Assembly: GCA_034336665.1 (NCBI GenBank)
Contig: JAPFBE010000002.1
Coordinates: 11,200,906 to 11,264,905 of the forward strand
DNA length: 64,000 nt
Source of the DNA: Luscinia megarhynchos
Taxonomy: Eukaryota; Chordata; Aves; Passeriformes; Turdidae
Reading direction: 5' to 3'
Below, piece by piece: positions 14,888 through 25,065 of the stretch. The position numbers and the translations under genes were made by a program. Under the pieces are notes generated by a model. That model worked only from the letters and a program-made list of their open reading frames with translations, was not told the origin of the DNA and did not search any database. Position 1 is the first letter of the stretch, and the number at the start of each line of letters is the position of its first letter.

Positions 14888-15304
14888 GTAAGTTTTTCTG
14901 CTGGACTGAGAAACAATTAGTCAAGGAGAAAACTTACTCCTGGAGCATAGTCACCTCAGCACCTGTCACTTCTCAGTTTGAGTGATAAAACCATAAGAAA
15001 AATAAACTCTGTTCCATGCACTTCTCCTCTCCCACCTAACTGCTGTGTTTCATACAGATTTTTCTCAATTAAAGTATAATTGATCCTGAAGTCCTGGTCT
15101 TGAAGAGAAGCCTACCTTATTTTCCTCTGAGGAGTTCCATCAGTAGAGGAAAGGGGTAGGGTCTGTGGAGAGGAACCTAAGAAGCAGATTTGGAGTAGGT
15201 AACTCCTTGCAAGGAATGGATTACTGCATTGCAAGGCTGTGGCCTTCCCAGTGTTTAGAGAGAGGAGGAATAATCATGTCAATTTTTTCTTCTTCTTTTT
15301 ACAG

Positions 15305-15650
15305 GAAACAGCTGGTAAAATAACAGGGCTCATTGGTGATGTAGGAGTGTTGTGCTGGCCACAAACCACCTGCTGCTGCACCAATTTGCAAACCAGGGCA
15401 GATGGGTAAAACCCAAGATCTCCCATATCCGGGTGCCTTGGTTGGACACTGGGCATGCCCCAGGCTATTGAGAATATGTTGCAGTTACCAAAAACTCTGT
15501 GTTGGGTTTCTACAATGGGTGCTGAATGGTGTGAGAAGCATTAGACATTGTTGGAAGGAAGGGGAGCTTGTCAAGACTGTGAGATCAGGCTGGCAAAGGA
15601 AATAACTCTATGATAGGTGTTTGTTAATAAACTTTGCATGTTTTTTTAAT
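15305..15650 (+). other. candidate terminal exon with polyadenylation signal
   Basis: It is preceded by a very strong acceptor: an almost pure pyrimidine run from 15,283 followed by ACAG, with AG at 15,303-15,304. A canonical AATAAA lies at 15,626-15,631, followed by a T-rich stretch (about 15,641-15,660) that suits a downstream element. The intron from the perfect donor at 14,888 would be 417 bp. The first 34 codons are open in one frame, with TAA at 15,407. An alternative donor-like GTAAAA at 15,406 would make a 101-nt internal exon. No protein is recognised. A non-coding RNA end or chance are both plausible. Confidence 0.22.
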
Positions 15651-15660
15651 TTATTTTTTG

Positions 15661-16110
15661 CCCTCCTTCCTGAGCAGGGGAGGGAAAAAAAGGTCATTTA
15701 TATTACAGTTATTTGCAATCTAATTTGCCAGGCCAAAGGATAGTCTGAATGATCTAATTCTCAATACACTACAGGACCGAGGTGAAGTACAAATCATCTT
15801 AGAGGAGCCAATAATTTTGTTTCAATTGATCAGCTTTTTAGGCAGTATCCTTCGGTTGAGACTTTTCAGATAAGTAAAGTAAATTAAGTTGAAAACAAAA
15901 TGCTGGTTCCTGAAATGTGGATTTCACAATGTATTTTTGATCTGATAGGAGCTCAGTAGCATTTCTTCTATCTGCTGGAGGCCCACTGAGCTGTGCATAC
16001 TGTACTCTATCAAAGCCCAGTTCTTTGCAGCTCAGTGAATAAAATACTGCAGTTTCTCCCATTGACTGACTGAAATAAAATAATCTATGATGCATGAACA
16101 AGTCTAAATG
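15661..16110. other. unique non-coding sequence
   Basis: Ordinary AT-rich sequence. One minus-strand open frame (15,838-16,101) is of chance length and without domain features. Confidence 0.45.
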
Positions 16111-16114
16111 AAAT

Positions 16115-16395
16115 AATAATATCCTTAGCAGTGAAAAACGGATTGGTAATACAGTAATTGAGCAGATTTATTGCCATCTCCTTGAGCTAGCCTGCTGAAA
16201 CAGCCTGCTATTTTATTTAATCTCATATCAGAGGAATTACTGGCTGGTAATCCATTGTTAAACATCATTTAGAATGATGGATGAAAATGTCAGCTTTTCC
16301 AACATAATCAATTCATATCTCATTAGCACATATTATTTATGATTCTCATAATGGGACCTGCAGGGGTCTCCAGGGGGAAATGGAGACCTCAGCTG
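16115..16395. promoter_or_regulatory. CNE-like AT-rich block ending in a hairpin
   Basis: The block has dense homeodomain/POU-like words (TAATCAATT, CATATCTCATTAGCACATA, TATTTATGATT) and no simple repeats. It ends in a near-perfect inverted repeat: GGTCTCCA (16,365-16,372), an 8-nt loop, then TGGAGACC (16,381-16,388), extendable by one wobble and one further pair. The texture resembles vertebrate developmental enhancers. Conservation is inferred, not observed. Confidence 0.25.
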
Positions 16396-18009
16396 TTGTT
16401 GAAATGAGATGAGATATACTGTAGCTTATGAGTTAATAACTGCATATAAAAAATACTTCCCCACAGTATTGATTGTCCTTACCATTTTACAAATGAATTG
16501 AGTGTCTTGGCTTCCCCTCTTGCTGTGTATGGCAGCTCTTCCTTCTATTCATTTTGCTGCTCATAATTCAGTGAGAAAAATATTAAAAAAGCATATAAAA
16601 AAGACTATTTTACAAATAAGTTTTAAGACCCAGGGTAGGGGAATGGTAGGAGTCTTTGAATGTAAAGTAATAAGAAACACTTTACTGCTCTGTTGCTGTT
16701 TGCTAAGGACTTTGGGCACTTTTTTCCCCCTCAGTCCCTATGAAGACAAATCGACATATTTCTCCAGCTACAGCACAGTTGCATTTTAAGGATACTTTCT
16801 ACCGTATGCTGCCTCAAAGACCAATGAAAAGCAAACCTTGATTCATGGATTTAATGCAGCTGATGGTGCAGCAGTAATCATGGTCACAGTGTCAACTGCT
16901 GCCTCAATTAAACTACATTTGAGAATCATTTTATGCTTCAGCTCATAAACATCAATAAAGGAAAATGAGTAATAAATGACTGTCTAGAGTACAAAGGACC
17001 AGCTCATATTTCAGATGAAAATGAAGACAAAATGTAGCTTTTATTTGCCTGTGGAATTCCCATTAACTGCATCACTGACAGGAGGGAGTTGGATCAATAG
17101 TTGGCTGGCCGCAGAAAACAGTTTCTGGCTGTTCAGCAGCCAATGCAAAAGGAAAACTGTCATATTGTGATCTTTATCAGGTAATCTTCATTACACCAGA
17201 CCAATGATATATGTATATGCTGGTCAGCTAGGGGCACTTCTAATTCCTGCTTCTATTTGTGGTCTGAGCACAGTGTGCTCACAAATTATTTGTTTACAGC
17301 CATGAAAAACCTTCAGTGTTCATCTCTTTTATTCTTTTTATAGGTAATCCATAACTGGGAACTTTCTGCCAAGACTACTTTATTCACTCAGAATTTTTAA
17401 GAAAACAACCTCAGTATCTAAACTTATCTTTCTTCCTGTTTAAGAGGAATCTTCTGGAACCCTTTGTTTGTGGTTGCTGATGTTGAGGCTTGACTGAAAG
17501 ATTTACTGAGTATCCTTCAGTAAGTTCTTGGAGGGTATTTCTGCCTTTATTGCAAAAATTTCTGGGCTTATTTGAACAAAGGCAGCTGCCAGCTATGAAG
17601 AGAAAAACAACACTCTCCATGAGCTGTTTGCTTTCTAGGTGGCAGCTTGCACAGATAGAAAACTGTACATAAAACATGATCATCTCCTATTTTTCCCCAT
17701 TCCAGACATGCAGAGCAGCAATATTTTCTTCCTTTGTAGTGCTCTTTAATTCACACAGCCTCATTTCAGTGTGTACAAGGTGAGGATCTGTACATACAGG
17801 CCACCATCTCTGGCTCAGTTGTCATGTGCCTCCTGGAAGTGCAGTTTCTCAGAGTACAGAAATCATTAAAACATCACCACTTACAAATTTAAAATAAGAG
17901 AGAAAATTCACTTTATCTTCACATAATTATAACAGAAATGAAACTATCAAAACCTCTACCCTGATTTTAACATAACTCCATTATTCTTACATTTATTCAT
18001 TACTCCATC
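16396..18009. other. non-coding sequence with a second CNE-like stretch (about 16,840-17,215)
   Basis: 16,840-17,215 contains CAATTAAAC, ATCAATAAAGG, GAGTAATAAATGA, CAGCCAATGCAAA and related words with low simple-repeat content. It may be another conserved non-coding element. The rest shows only short chance frames, such as the minus-strand one at 17,411-17,683. Confidence 0.2.
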
Positions 18010-18028
18010 TTTTTTTTTTTTTTTTTTT
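18010..18028. repeat. poly(T)19 tract
   Basis: Nineteen consecutive T. No polyadenylation signal or pseudogene-like sequence is adjacent on the minus strand. Confidence 0.9.
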
Positions 18029-18104
18029 GTGCTATTAAGTACTGTTTCTCTGTTTTACTTTGAAATTAAACTCAATGGAGTATGGAACTCAATGCCAAGA
18101 GTTT

Positions 18105-18140
18105 AAACAAATAAACAAACAAACAAACAAATAAATAAAT
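18105..18140. repeat. (AAAC)n/(AAAT)n microsatellite
   Basis: Alternating AAAC and AAAT tetramers, about nine units, ending at GATTTC. Confidence 0.9.
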
Positions 18141-18289
18141 GATTTCATAGCTAAACATTATATTTCATTTTAAAACTTTCAAGTTATTACAGTGAACATA
18201 TATTTTTACTATAAAACACAGTAATGCATAACTGCAAAATATGCAAAGTATGGATGATCATTAAAACCAGTGTTTGTATGCATGAAGTG

Positions 18290-18870
18290 GATCTTGCTGC
18301 TGCTCCTGAGAGCTACCTGTTCTTGTTCTCTCTCAGTCCTTGAATTCTGCCCTTCATCTTCATTCTTCTCATCCTATCACCTTTTCTTTAGTTTCTGCTT
18401 TGTTTTCCTTCTTCCTCCTCAGTTCCTTTGCAGCCTCTGATAGTAATGCTGTATCCCACCTTTCCTGCTACACAATTCCCTTCACTTTCACTTAATAAAG
18501 ACTGCAATGCAGAAGGATGACAATAATAAAACATGTATACTGTATGGAACTTTAACAAGTACCTACTAGAATATTTTCTTTCAAGATCATCCCACTTCTT
18601 TTCAGTCTACTCAGCAACCTTTATCTCCTCCTCATCCTGTGTTCAGGCTCCTTACCCAGGTAAACTCTAATCTTGTATTTATTCTCCCTAACATGCTTAT
18701 TTGTTCTAGTCTCTTTATATAAAATCTTAATCTCCTCTGTCTCTTCAGACCCTTTTCACCTCTGTCCTTTCATATTTCTCTTCACTGCTTTAGCTTTCTT
18801 CTGATTTTTATGCATATCATAAATGCTTCTTCCAAAGCTTGGCACAATCTGCTGATTCACCCATCCTCCC
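18290..18870. other. pyrimidine-biased stretch
   Basis: Over almost 600 bases the plus strand is strikingly rich in C and T (TTCTTGTTCTCTCTCAG, CTTCTTCCTCCTCAG and similar), with very few G runs. It is not a tandem repeat. Possible explanations are an old decayed polypyrimidine repeat or strand-asymmetric substitution. No gene is seen. Confidence 0.4.
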
Positions 18871-18934
18871 ATTCTGTGTCTTGCTTGGGAAAAAAAGCAT
18901 CAAAATAATATTTGAGTAATGTGATTCTCATTCA

Positions 18935-18950
18935 CCTCGCTCAAGCGAGG
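18935..18950. other. short CpG-bearing hairpin
   Basis: CCTCGCT, spacer CA, AGCGAGG is a perfect 7-bp inverted repeat containing two CpG dinucleotides in otherwise CpG-poor DNA. Function unknown. Confidence 0.5.
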
Positions 18951-19593
18951 GAAAAGAGTATATGATGCCATTTCAATTATGTTCTCTGCCATGGAACTTC
19001 ATTTTTCTGGATTGGTCATTCTCTTTCCCTGAAAAAATTGCTTCAAGATCTCAATGATCTGTTCAGTTAAAGCAACAGTGAGACAGGTACTGCTCTTGGC
19101 ACTCTATATAGGACAGTTGTAAAAATGGCATTGGACGTGCCATCGTGCTTACCAAATCCTTTCTAGCAAGGACACACCACTGGAGCCCTTCTGCTGTTCC
19201 TATCAGTGAGAAATACACCACCAAGAGGAGAAGCTCAGTCTAGCTTTTCCAGCAAGAGGAGTATTTCTCCTCAAATACTAAGATTTTTTATTTAAGCAAA
19301 TGTTTTTAATGTCTCTAAATTTGATTTTGCTAACACTGTAAAGATTTCCATCAGGTGATGGTTAGACCAAGTTGATCTGGCTCTTTAGCACAATTAGCCT
19401 AGAAATATGAAATTCAACTTCAAAAACAGGAAAAAAAATTGTTCTTATCCTTTCAGTCAAATTTCCTTTTCTTCAACTAAACATGGAGAAAATATAAAAA
19501 CCACCACAGGGCATAGTTTTCTGAAAGGAGAACCTGGTCAACACTGGTCACAGCAAGACACTTATTAAACTCAAATTTTAATCAGCCACGAAA

Positions 19594-19622
19594 GAGGGGG
19601 GAGGTGGAGGTGGGGGAGGAGG
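19594..19622 (+). other. G-rich tract, possible G-quadruplex
   Basis: A run of GGGGGG, GG, GG, GGGGG, GG and GG blocks is separated by single A or T bases. Six G-blocks with 1-nt loops can form at least a two-layer quadruplex on the plus strand. The surrounding sequence is AT-rich, which makes the tract stand out. Confidence 0.55.
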
Positions 19623-19922
19623 CAAGTTTTAAATTTGTAAAAGTTGAAAATATGATAATAAAAAAAAGCAAAATGAGAAAAAAATTATTTCAATCAGCTG
19701 ACATCATGGCTTGTTTTACTATATGGTTTTATTTTGCTTTTAGTTGCATGACTGTTATCTTTGTAGATAACTAAAATACATTCCTGAGGACAGGTGGCAC
19801 TAAAAAGGTAAGTTACCTTGTTCACTGCTAGGGAAGTAGATGTAAGCTCCAAACTGAGCCACCAAATAACATATTTGTGGTTCTAAACTGGATGTATAGT
19901 CAGCAATTGTAAAGGGGTTGCT

Positions 19923-19973
19923 AAAAAAAACAAACCAAACAAAAAAAACCAAAAAAAAAACCCCAAAACCAAC
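19923..19973. repeat. A/C-only low-complexity tract
   Basis: About 51 bases of only A and C (A8, CAAACCAAAC, A8CC, A10CCCC). It resembles a decayed poly(A)/(AAAC)n tail, but no recognisable retroposon body flanks it. Confidence 0.8.
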
Positions 19974-21489
19974 TAAACAAAATCACAAATAAACAAACAG
20001 CTAAGAGAAGGTTATAGGACACATTGCAATATGTGAGGGGTGAGGAGTGGGAGTCTACCAGATGAAATGGAATAATATATTATTCCTTGGTAAGATGTTG
20101 TGTTTTGCTTTGATAAAGACTTCAGGGAATTGCTATTTTTCATAATTTGCTGTATGGGATATAATTAATTCTAGGCTACAGATTTATCATTAGGCTACAG
20201 AAATAAAGGCACGTTCTTTTTATTTTACATTAGCAGTTGATTATTTAATTAATTTTTGAAAAGTAGATGTGAACCTGATAGTGAGCTTTGAGAATATTGA
20301 CCCATTGCCCTGAACATGCTCAGTCCACACCTGAGCTGCAGATAAATGGTGTTTTAAGGTGTGATTAATATGACAAAAGTTTTATAAATATTTTCCAGGT
20401 GGTTGGAGAATTCAGCAGTAATCCAATAAATATTGGTGGCTAAATTATTATTTTCTTCACTAAAATAAACAAACAATACAGCAACAGCCTTGACAATTAT
20501 ATTCACTGAATGCATTATCTGTATGAGTTCATGATGTAATATAGGAAAAGTGTATTGTCTCACTGCCTTTGTAAATAAACATACTAAGCAAAAAAATTTG
20601 AAATATAAATATTTACTATGCTTCACTCACTATATAAATTAGTTCCTGGCTTCCCCACCCCTTTTTGCACTTAGTGGATATGTAGTTTGTTATATTGAAT
20701 GAAAGAACAGGTATGCACTGCTTTATGATAAGAACTAAGAATAGTGTGTACCTAATACATCATATTGAATGAAAGACTTCATAAATCAGTTATACAAGGG
20801 ATCATACAATGCTTTTAGTGAATTTCCAAAGAGTTATAAAGACTATAAATCAATGGGGTTTTGATTAATCAACTCACAATATCAGCTTTTGGCAATAGTG
20901 TCCTTATTGAGTGCACACTAGGAAGAGAGCTATCATCTGGAACACAGAGGCTTAAGCAAGAAAACAGGAGAAAAAACTTGCTACATTATTGTACACATCC
21001 ACAGCTCTCAACTGTGTCTGCTGCAGATCTTTAGGACTTTCAACAACCTCACCTCTAATCTAGAATATACAGTGGAAATAGGGCAAGTTTTGAATTGAAG
21101 TGAAAGAGCAGGCAAACCCTAATTCTGCTAAAGTTTACAGAGTGCTAAACATAAACTAAATTAAACACACAGTCAAATCTTTTTACCATCTCATCATGTT
21201 CCTTAGATGAACTGAGCACTGGAGTGAATAACACAGCTCCCTTTTCTAGATCTAACACCATGTGGATATAAGGGAGCAGAATCACAGATTTGCCTGTGTC
21301 TTGAATGCTACATGCCTGTATTTAGCAAGGGACCACTGCAGATTAATTTTTCCAAAGAAAATGCTGTTGAAGAGTGAAATCCCATGCACATTGTAAAAGA
21401 CATCTGACATCAATATTTAATTTTATTAGTTATACTACAGGTACTCTAGGGAACCTGATGGAAAGCCTTCTTAGTATCGATTAGAATTC

Positions 21490-21865
21490 AGCAATCCCAC
21501 TGCACACTGTTCAAAAAATTATTCAATTACAATTAATTTTTCAAATGAGAATAATTTAAAATTTATTATGAAAAGTTAATAAAAGTAGATAAATTCGGAC
21601 CACACTGGGATTTATGATTTGGAGATGGAAATACTAACTAGAAATTACTGTGATTTTTTATTTATATAATCAATGCTTTTAATTCATTCTAATTGCCTGT
21701 ACAAGATTACAGTAATGGTGCAGGTTTAGCATTTTGTGAAAACTTCAGATTTACCTTTTTCATGTGAAAGATGCCTATTAATATCATCTGCTTTCTCAGT
21801 TTCTAACAAAAGAGGTTTAAAGGCGACATTAATGAACTAATTGTTAATCAAAATGCAATGAATAC
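21490..21865. promoter_or_regulatory. CNE-like AT-rich block
   Basis: This is the densest homeodomain-type texture in the window: ATTCAATTACAATTAATTT, TTTAATTCATTCTAATTG, TTAATGAACTAATTG, TTAATCAAAATGCAATGAATA and TCTAATTGCC. There are no simple tandem repeats. It is a plausible developmental enhancer or ultraconserved-like element. Cross-species conservation cannot be judged here. Confidence 0.28.
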
Positions 21866-22020
21866 ATTAGACTCAATATACCTAACTTTGGAAAAAATAT
21901 TTATCAGTTTTTTCATGTTAGAAGCCTCCAGACATCTATCTTCTCTGTGTGATGGAGAGGATTCCTTTGGACTATCCTCGACTTATAAGTATTACTTCTT
22001 TCATTATTTTCAGTACACTC

Positions 22021-22060
22021 TGATGCTTGGTGATTCCAATCACCAAGAACAAAAGCATCA
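22021..22060. other. near-perfect hairpin
   Basis: CTTGGTGATT (22,026-22,035), a CC spacer and AATCACCAAG (22,038-22,047) form a perfect 10-bp inverted repeat. An outer pair, TGATGC (22,021-22,026) and GCATCA (22,055-22,060), could extend it past a bulge. It is too short for a typical microRNA precursor. Possibly a replication-slippage palindrome. Confidence 0.6.
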
Positions 22061-22845
22061 GTGGAGACATTAGAATTCAAAGCAGATAATAATATTTCTT
22101 TTTAAAGTATCATGGAATTAAAAATGGAACAAATTACGAGTTCTTTTAGGGGAATGATGTTAAAGCTCAAGTAGCTGAATTTAAACTATTTATGTGAAAA
22201 TATTATTCTTTCTTACAACATGCAATGCTGGAGTGGCAGACTTAGGGAACTGTCACTGGCTCTAAGGTATTCAGCATTGGAATGAGTTTCTTATAGAAAA
22301 CACAAAGAAACATATAATTTCTGTATTGCTGGAGGTGGTAAGATCTCTCAAGATTTACTCCTCTCACCTGCTTTGGGTAGCTCAGACAACAAGTGAGAAA
22401 TCACCCCAAGTGAAAAATTGGAACAAAGCATAAGAGTTTTGCAGACTTCCAAAAATGAAACCTAGGAGGAGTTAAAAGGTTCCAACTGGACACCTCTAAT
22501 TTTAAATTTCTTGTTATGAGGCACACAGTACTACATGGAAGATACACACACACCCATACCAATATCAGCATTTAATTTGAGGATTAGGGTAATTGAGATT
22601 TCTCCCTATGGATCCTGCCCTGTCTCACTGCTCAGGTCTCCTGGAAGGGAGAGGAACTGTTCTTGGAAAAGAAGAAAAGAATTAAATGACAATTTTGTGC
22701 TGCCAAAGTAGCTGGTCCAAGACAAGACAGAACAGAAATTATGATTATGCAAAGCCTGTAAAACTTAGTCCAGGCCATGAAGGCAGGCTGCATGCTGACT
22801 TGTAATACATGACCAAGATACTTGGAAAATTTAGATTCCAGTAAC
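22061..22845. other. unique non-coding sequence
   Basis: AT-rich, with no gene or repeat recognised apart from a short (CA)n-like run near 22,543-22,553. Confidence 0.45.
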
Positions 22846-22849
22846 TCAC

Positions 22850-22909
22850 CTTGTTTAGGCAGATCTGTTATTTCTTTTTCGTTCATTTTCAAAAGTGCTG
22901 AATTAAAGA
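22850..22909 (-). other. exon-like segment (candidate 60-nt symmetric exon)
   Basis: On the minus strand a long pyrimidine-rich acceptor ends CACTTCCTGCAG at + position 22,910. It is followed by 60 nt and a strong donor CAAG|GTGAGT (GT at + 22,849-22,848). Only one frame is open and it is phase 1-1, reading FNSALLKMNEKEITDLPKQ between the split codons. A short symmetric exon with both splice sites near consensus is what a cassette exon of a large gene looks like. I do not recognise the peptide, and a 60-nt open frame is easily met by chance. Confidence 0.25.
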
Positions 22910-24750
22910 CTGCAGGAAGTGAAACAAGAGAGTGAAGGATGAGTGAATGATGCTTTCAAGTAGTCACTTAAGGACAGCAGATTTAATAGGAGTAACTAAA
23001 CAAAGAATTTACCTTAGTAACATTTGCAGTAGGTGGTGAAGAACCATTGACCCATCTGCATATTCTATTGCAGCAGTTTGAAATTTCAGGCTTATAGTTT
23101 GTGTGCATCATTTTCAGACACTATAACTTTTAAGTCAAAACACAAAATTTTGATGACAATGTCTCAGGGAATAAAAAATCAGCTAAGAACTGTGTTTTCC
23201 AAATGCTTTAAATTGACTTGGTTAAGATCCAGTGGAAGTTAAATAAAATTATTACCAGATAATGTGAAGGATTCTACTGTTGTTTTAAGGATATCCTCTA
23301 AAGACTCAATAATTAATTGGCAGCTAAAAAGAAAATGAGCAAATGTAGGTGGGAATTTGATTCACTTTTAAGTCGGGGCCAGCAAATTGTTAGGAGGGGT
23401 GCTCTTGGGGAGGGGATGATATTTGAGGTTCTCTCTCTTTTTTTAAATTTACATGAAGTGTGGAAAGTTTTTCAAAACAATGTTTTGGATAAAGAATTTG
23501 CATAAACCTGCTAAGCAAGTAAAACCCTGGCATGCAGGTAAGAATCTGACCGAATGTTTGAAAAGGCAGCCTTGCATATCTGGGTACAAAGCAGCGCAAA
23601 CAAAAGCGCATATCAAACAGCGCAGCGGGGCAAGGATCTCAGAGTGCTATTCTTGCTGTGCACTGGACAGGGACTTCTCATTTCACACATCATCATTCAC
23701 AGTTTGCTGCAGCCACTCCACACAGCCAGAGCACGTCAACAACACACCAAATGAAGTGTTTCAGCGTGGTTTTCCTCTGGAAAAGGAGGGACGTGGGATT
23801 TTGGTTTCCATCGCCTTATGCTACAGTGGGAAGAATTGGGAAAAGAAGGGGTTGTGTCTTCTGGTTTGGCACTGACCAACCATACAGGAAGCACATTCTA
23901 AACCCAACTGTCAGCCAGGACAGGAATGGGTAATAAAGGGTAGAAAAAACACACATAATCAGACAGAAAGATGAAAGCTGCTGGCCAGCCTTACTCTTCT
24001 TCTGATATCCAATAATACACTGGGTTAAAAAAAATAATTACTGTCCCATGATAAAAAACAATTTCTGATCTGACAGCAATAAGCAGGTTATATCTTGCCA
24101 TTTTCACCCAGAAAGTGTTGTTTAGATGAAGGAAAAAGATAATTGTGTGACAAAAGTAGTAAAAATAACCTCTGGTCAGAGAAAAAAACAGGTTGTGTAT
24201 TCTGAGTCTGAGTTCACTCTCTTCTCACCCCAGTCCATCTCATTCAGTACCTGGTGTTTTTAAGAATCAGAGCTGTTGCTGTAACACATGGAAGAACGAC
24301 ACCAGATTTTGTGTAGTATTATCAGCCAGCCAAAGGCAAAGGACATTACACTATTGTCATGAAAAACAGGTGGAAGCTCAGGCTTCTGGCAGAGCCCACA
24401 TTTGAACTGGTGTTTCAATTTTAATGTGATTTTTACTGAACTGTCCATTATTAGTTGTGGCTGTAGCTGACTGCAGTACCTTTAGGCTCTTTATGCCTTC
24501 TTAAGTCAGCTTTAGGAAGATAGATATGAAACACTGATAGAAAAAGCAAAAGCAACTCAACATGACTATGACCATAACAATACACATTTGAAACATTGCC
24601 TGACAGAAGATTATAGTAACCTAAAAAACCCCAAAACTCAAATCCAGAGAAAATTCTGGAATTTAATTATTTTTAATTTACATTACAGAAATCCTAGAAA
24701 TGTTGAAAACAAGACAAGAAACCACAACGTGCCAACCTCTAATTTAATTT
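22910..24750. other. non-coding sequence, patch with retained CpGs
   Basis: Around 23,540-23,640 there is a small cluster of CpGs (ACCGAATG, GCAGCGCAAAC, AAGCGCATA, CAGCGCAGCGG) and a perfect donor-like CAG|GTAAGA at 23,536. Open frames of 62-140 codons overlap here on both strands. None has a recognisable domain, and the overlap argues against coding. Confidence 0.35.
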
Positions 24751-24754
24751 GAAA

Positions 24755-25065
24755 CTGAAGTATCTGGAACCTCATTATAAGAATAAGGGGAGATCCAGGC
24801 AGTGAACGGCACTCTCTCCAGAGTAAATCATGCTGTGCATTATTTTTAGGTGACTATCAATGACAATTCAAGGAATTTTGTTCTTAATCACAATGAGAAT
24901 CTCCTCAGATGCATTTCTCACATCACTTAGTATCTACCACCCAAACTTTTCAATCACTTAATCAACAGTAATTAATACTAAAATGGCTATTAAAGAGGTC
25001 TTTTAGTGTTTTGATGCACAATTACCTTCTGACCTGTTTTAAAATTGAAATTATTTTGTGGAAAA
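24755..25065. promoter_or_regulatory. CNE-like AT-rich block
   Basis: Words such as AGTAAATCATGCTGTGCAT, TATCAATGACAATT, TTCAATCACTTAATCAAC, CAGTAATTAATAC and GCACAATTACC cluster without simple repeats. It has enhancer-like texture only, and conservation is not observable here. Confidence 0.22.

Larger units (their letters stand above)
18951..21480. other. unique non-coding sequence
   Basis: No supported gene. A 15-bp direct repeat ATATTGAATGAAAGA occurs at 20,692-20,706 and 20,762-20,776, exactly 70 bp apart. G-rich and A/C-rich tracts inside this stretch are listed separately. Confidence 0.45.

Noticed and set aside
23453..23875. 140-codon plus-strand frame next to a CpG patch and a CAG|GTAAGA donor
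   Set aside because: Three overlapping frames are open on the plus strand and one on the minus strand, the composition is not domain-like, and the donor would cut the frame early without a partner exon.
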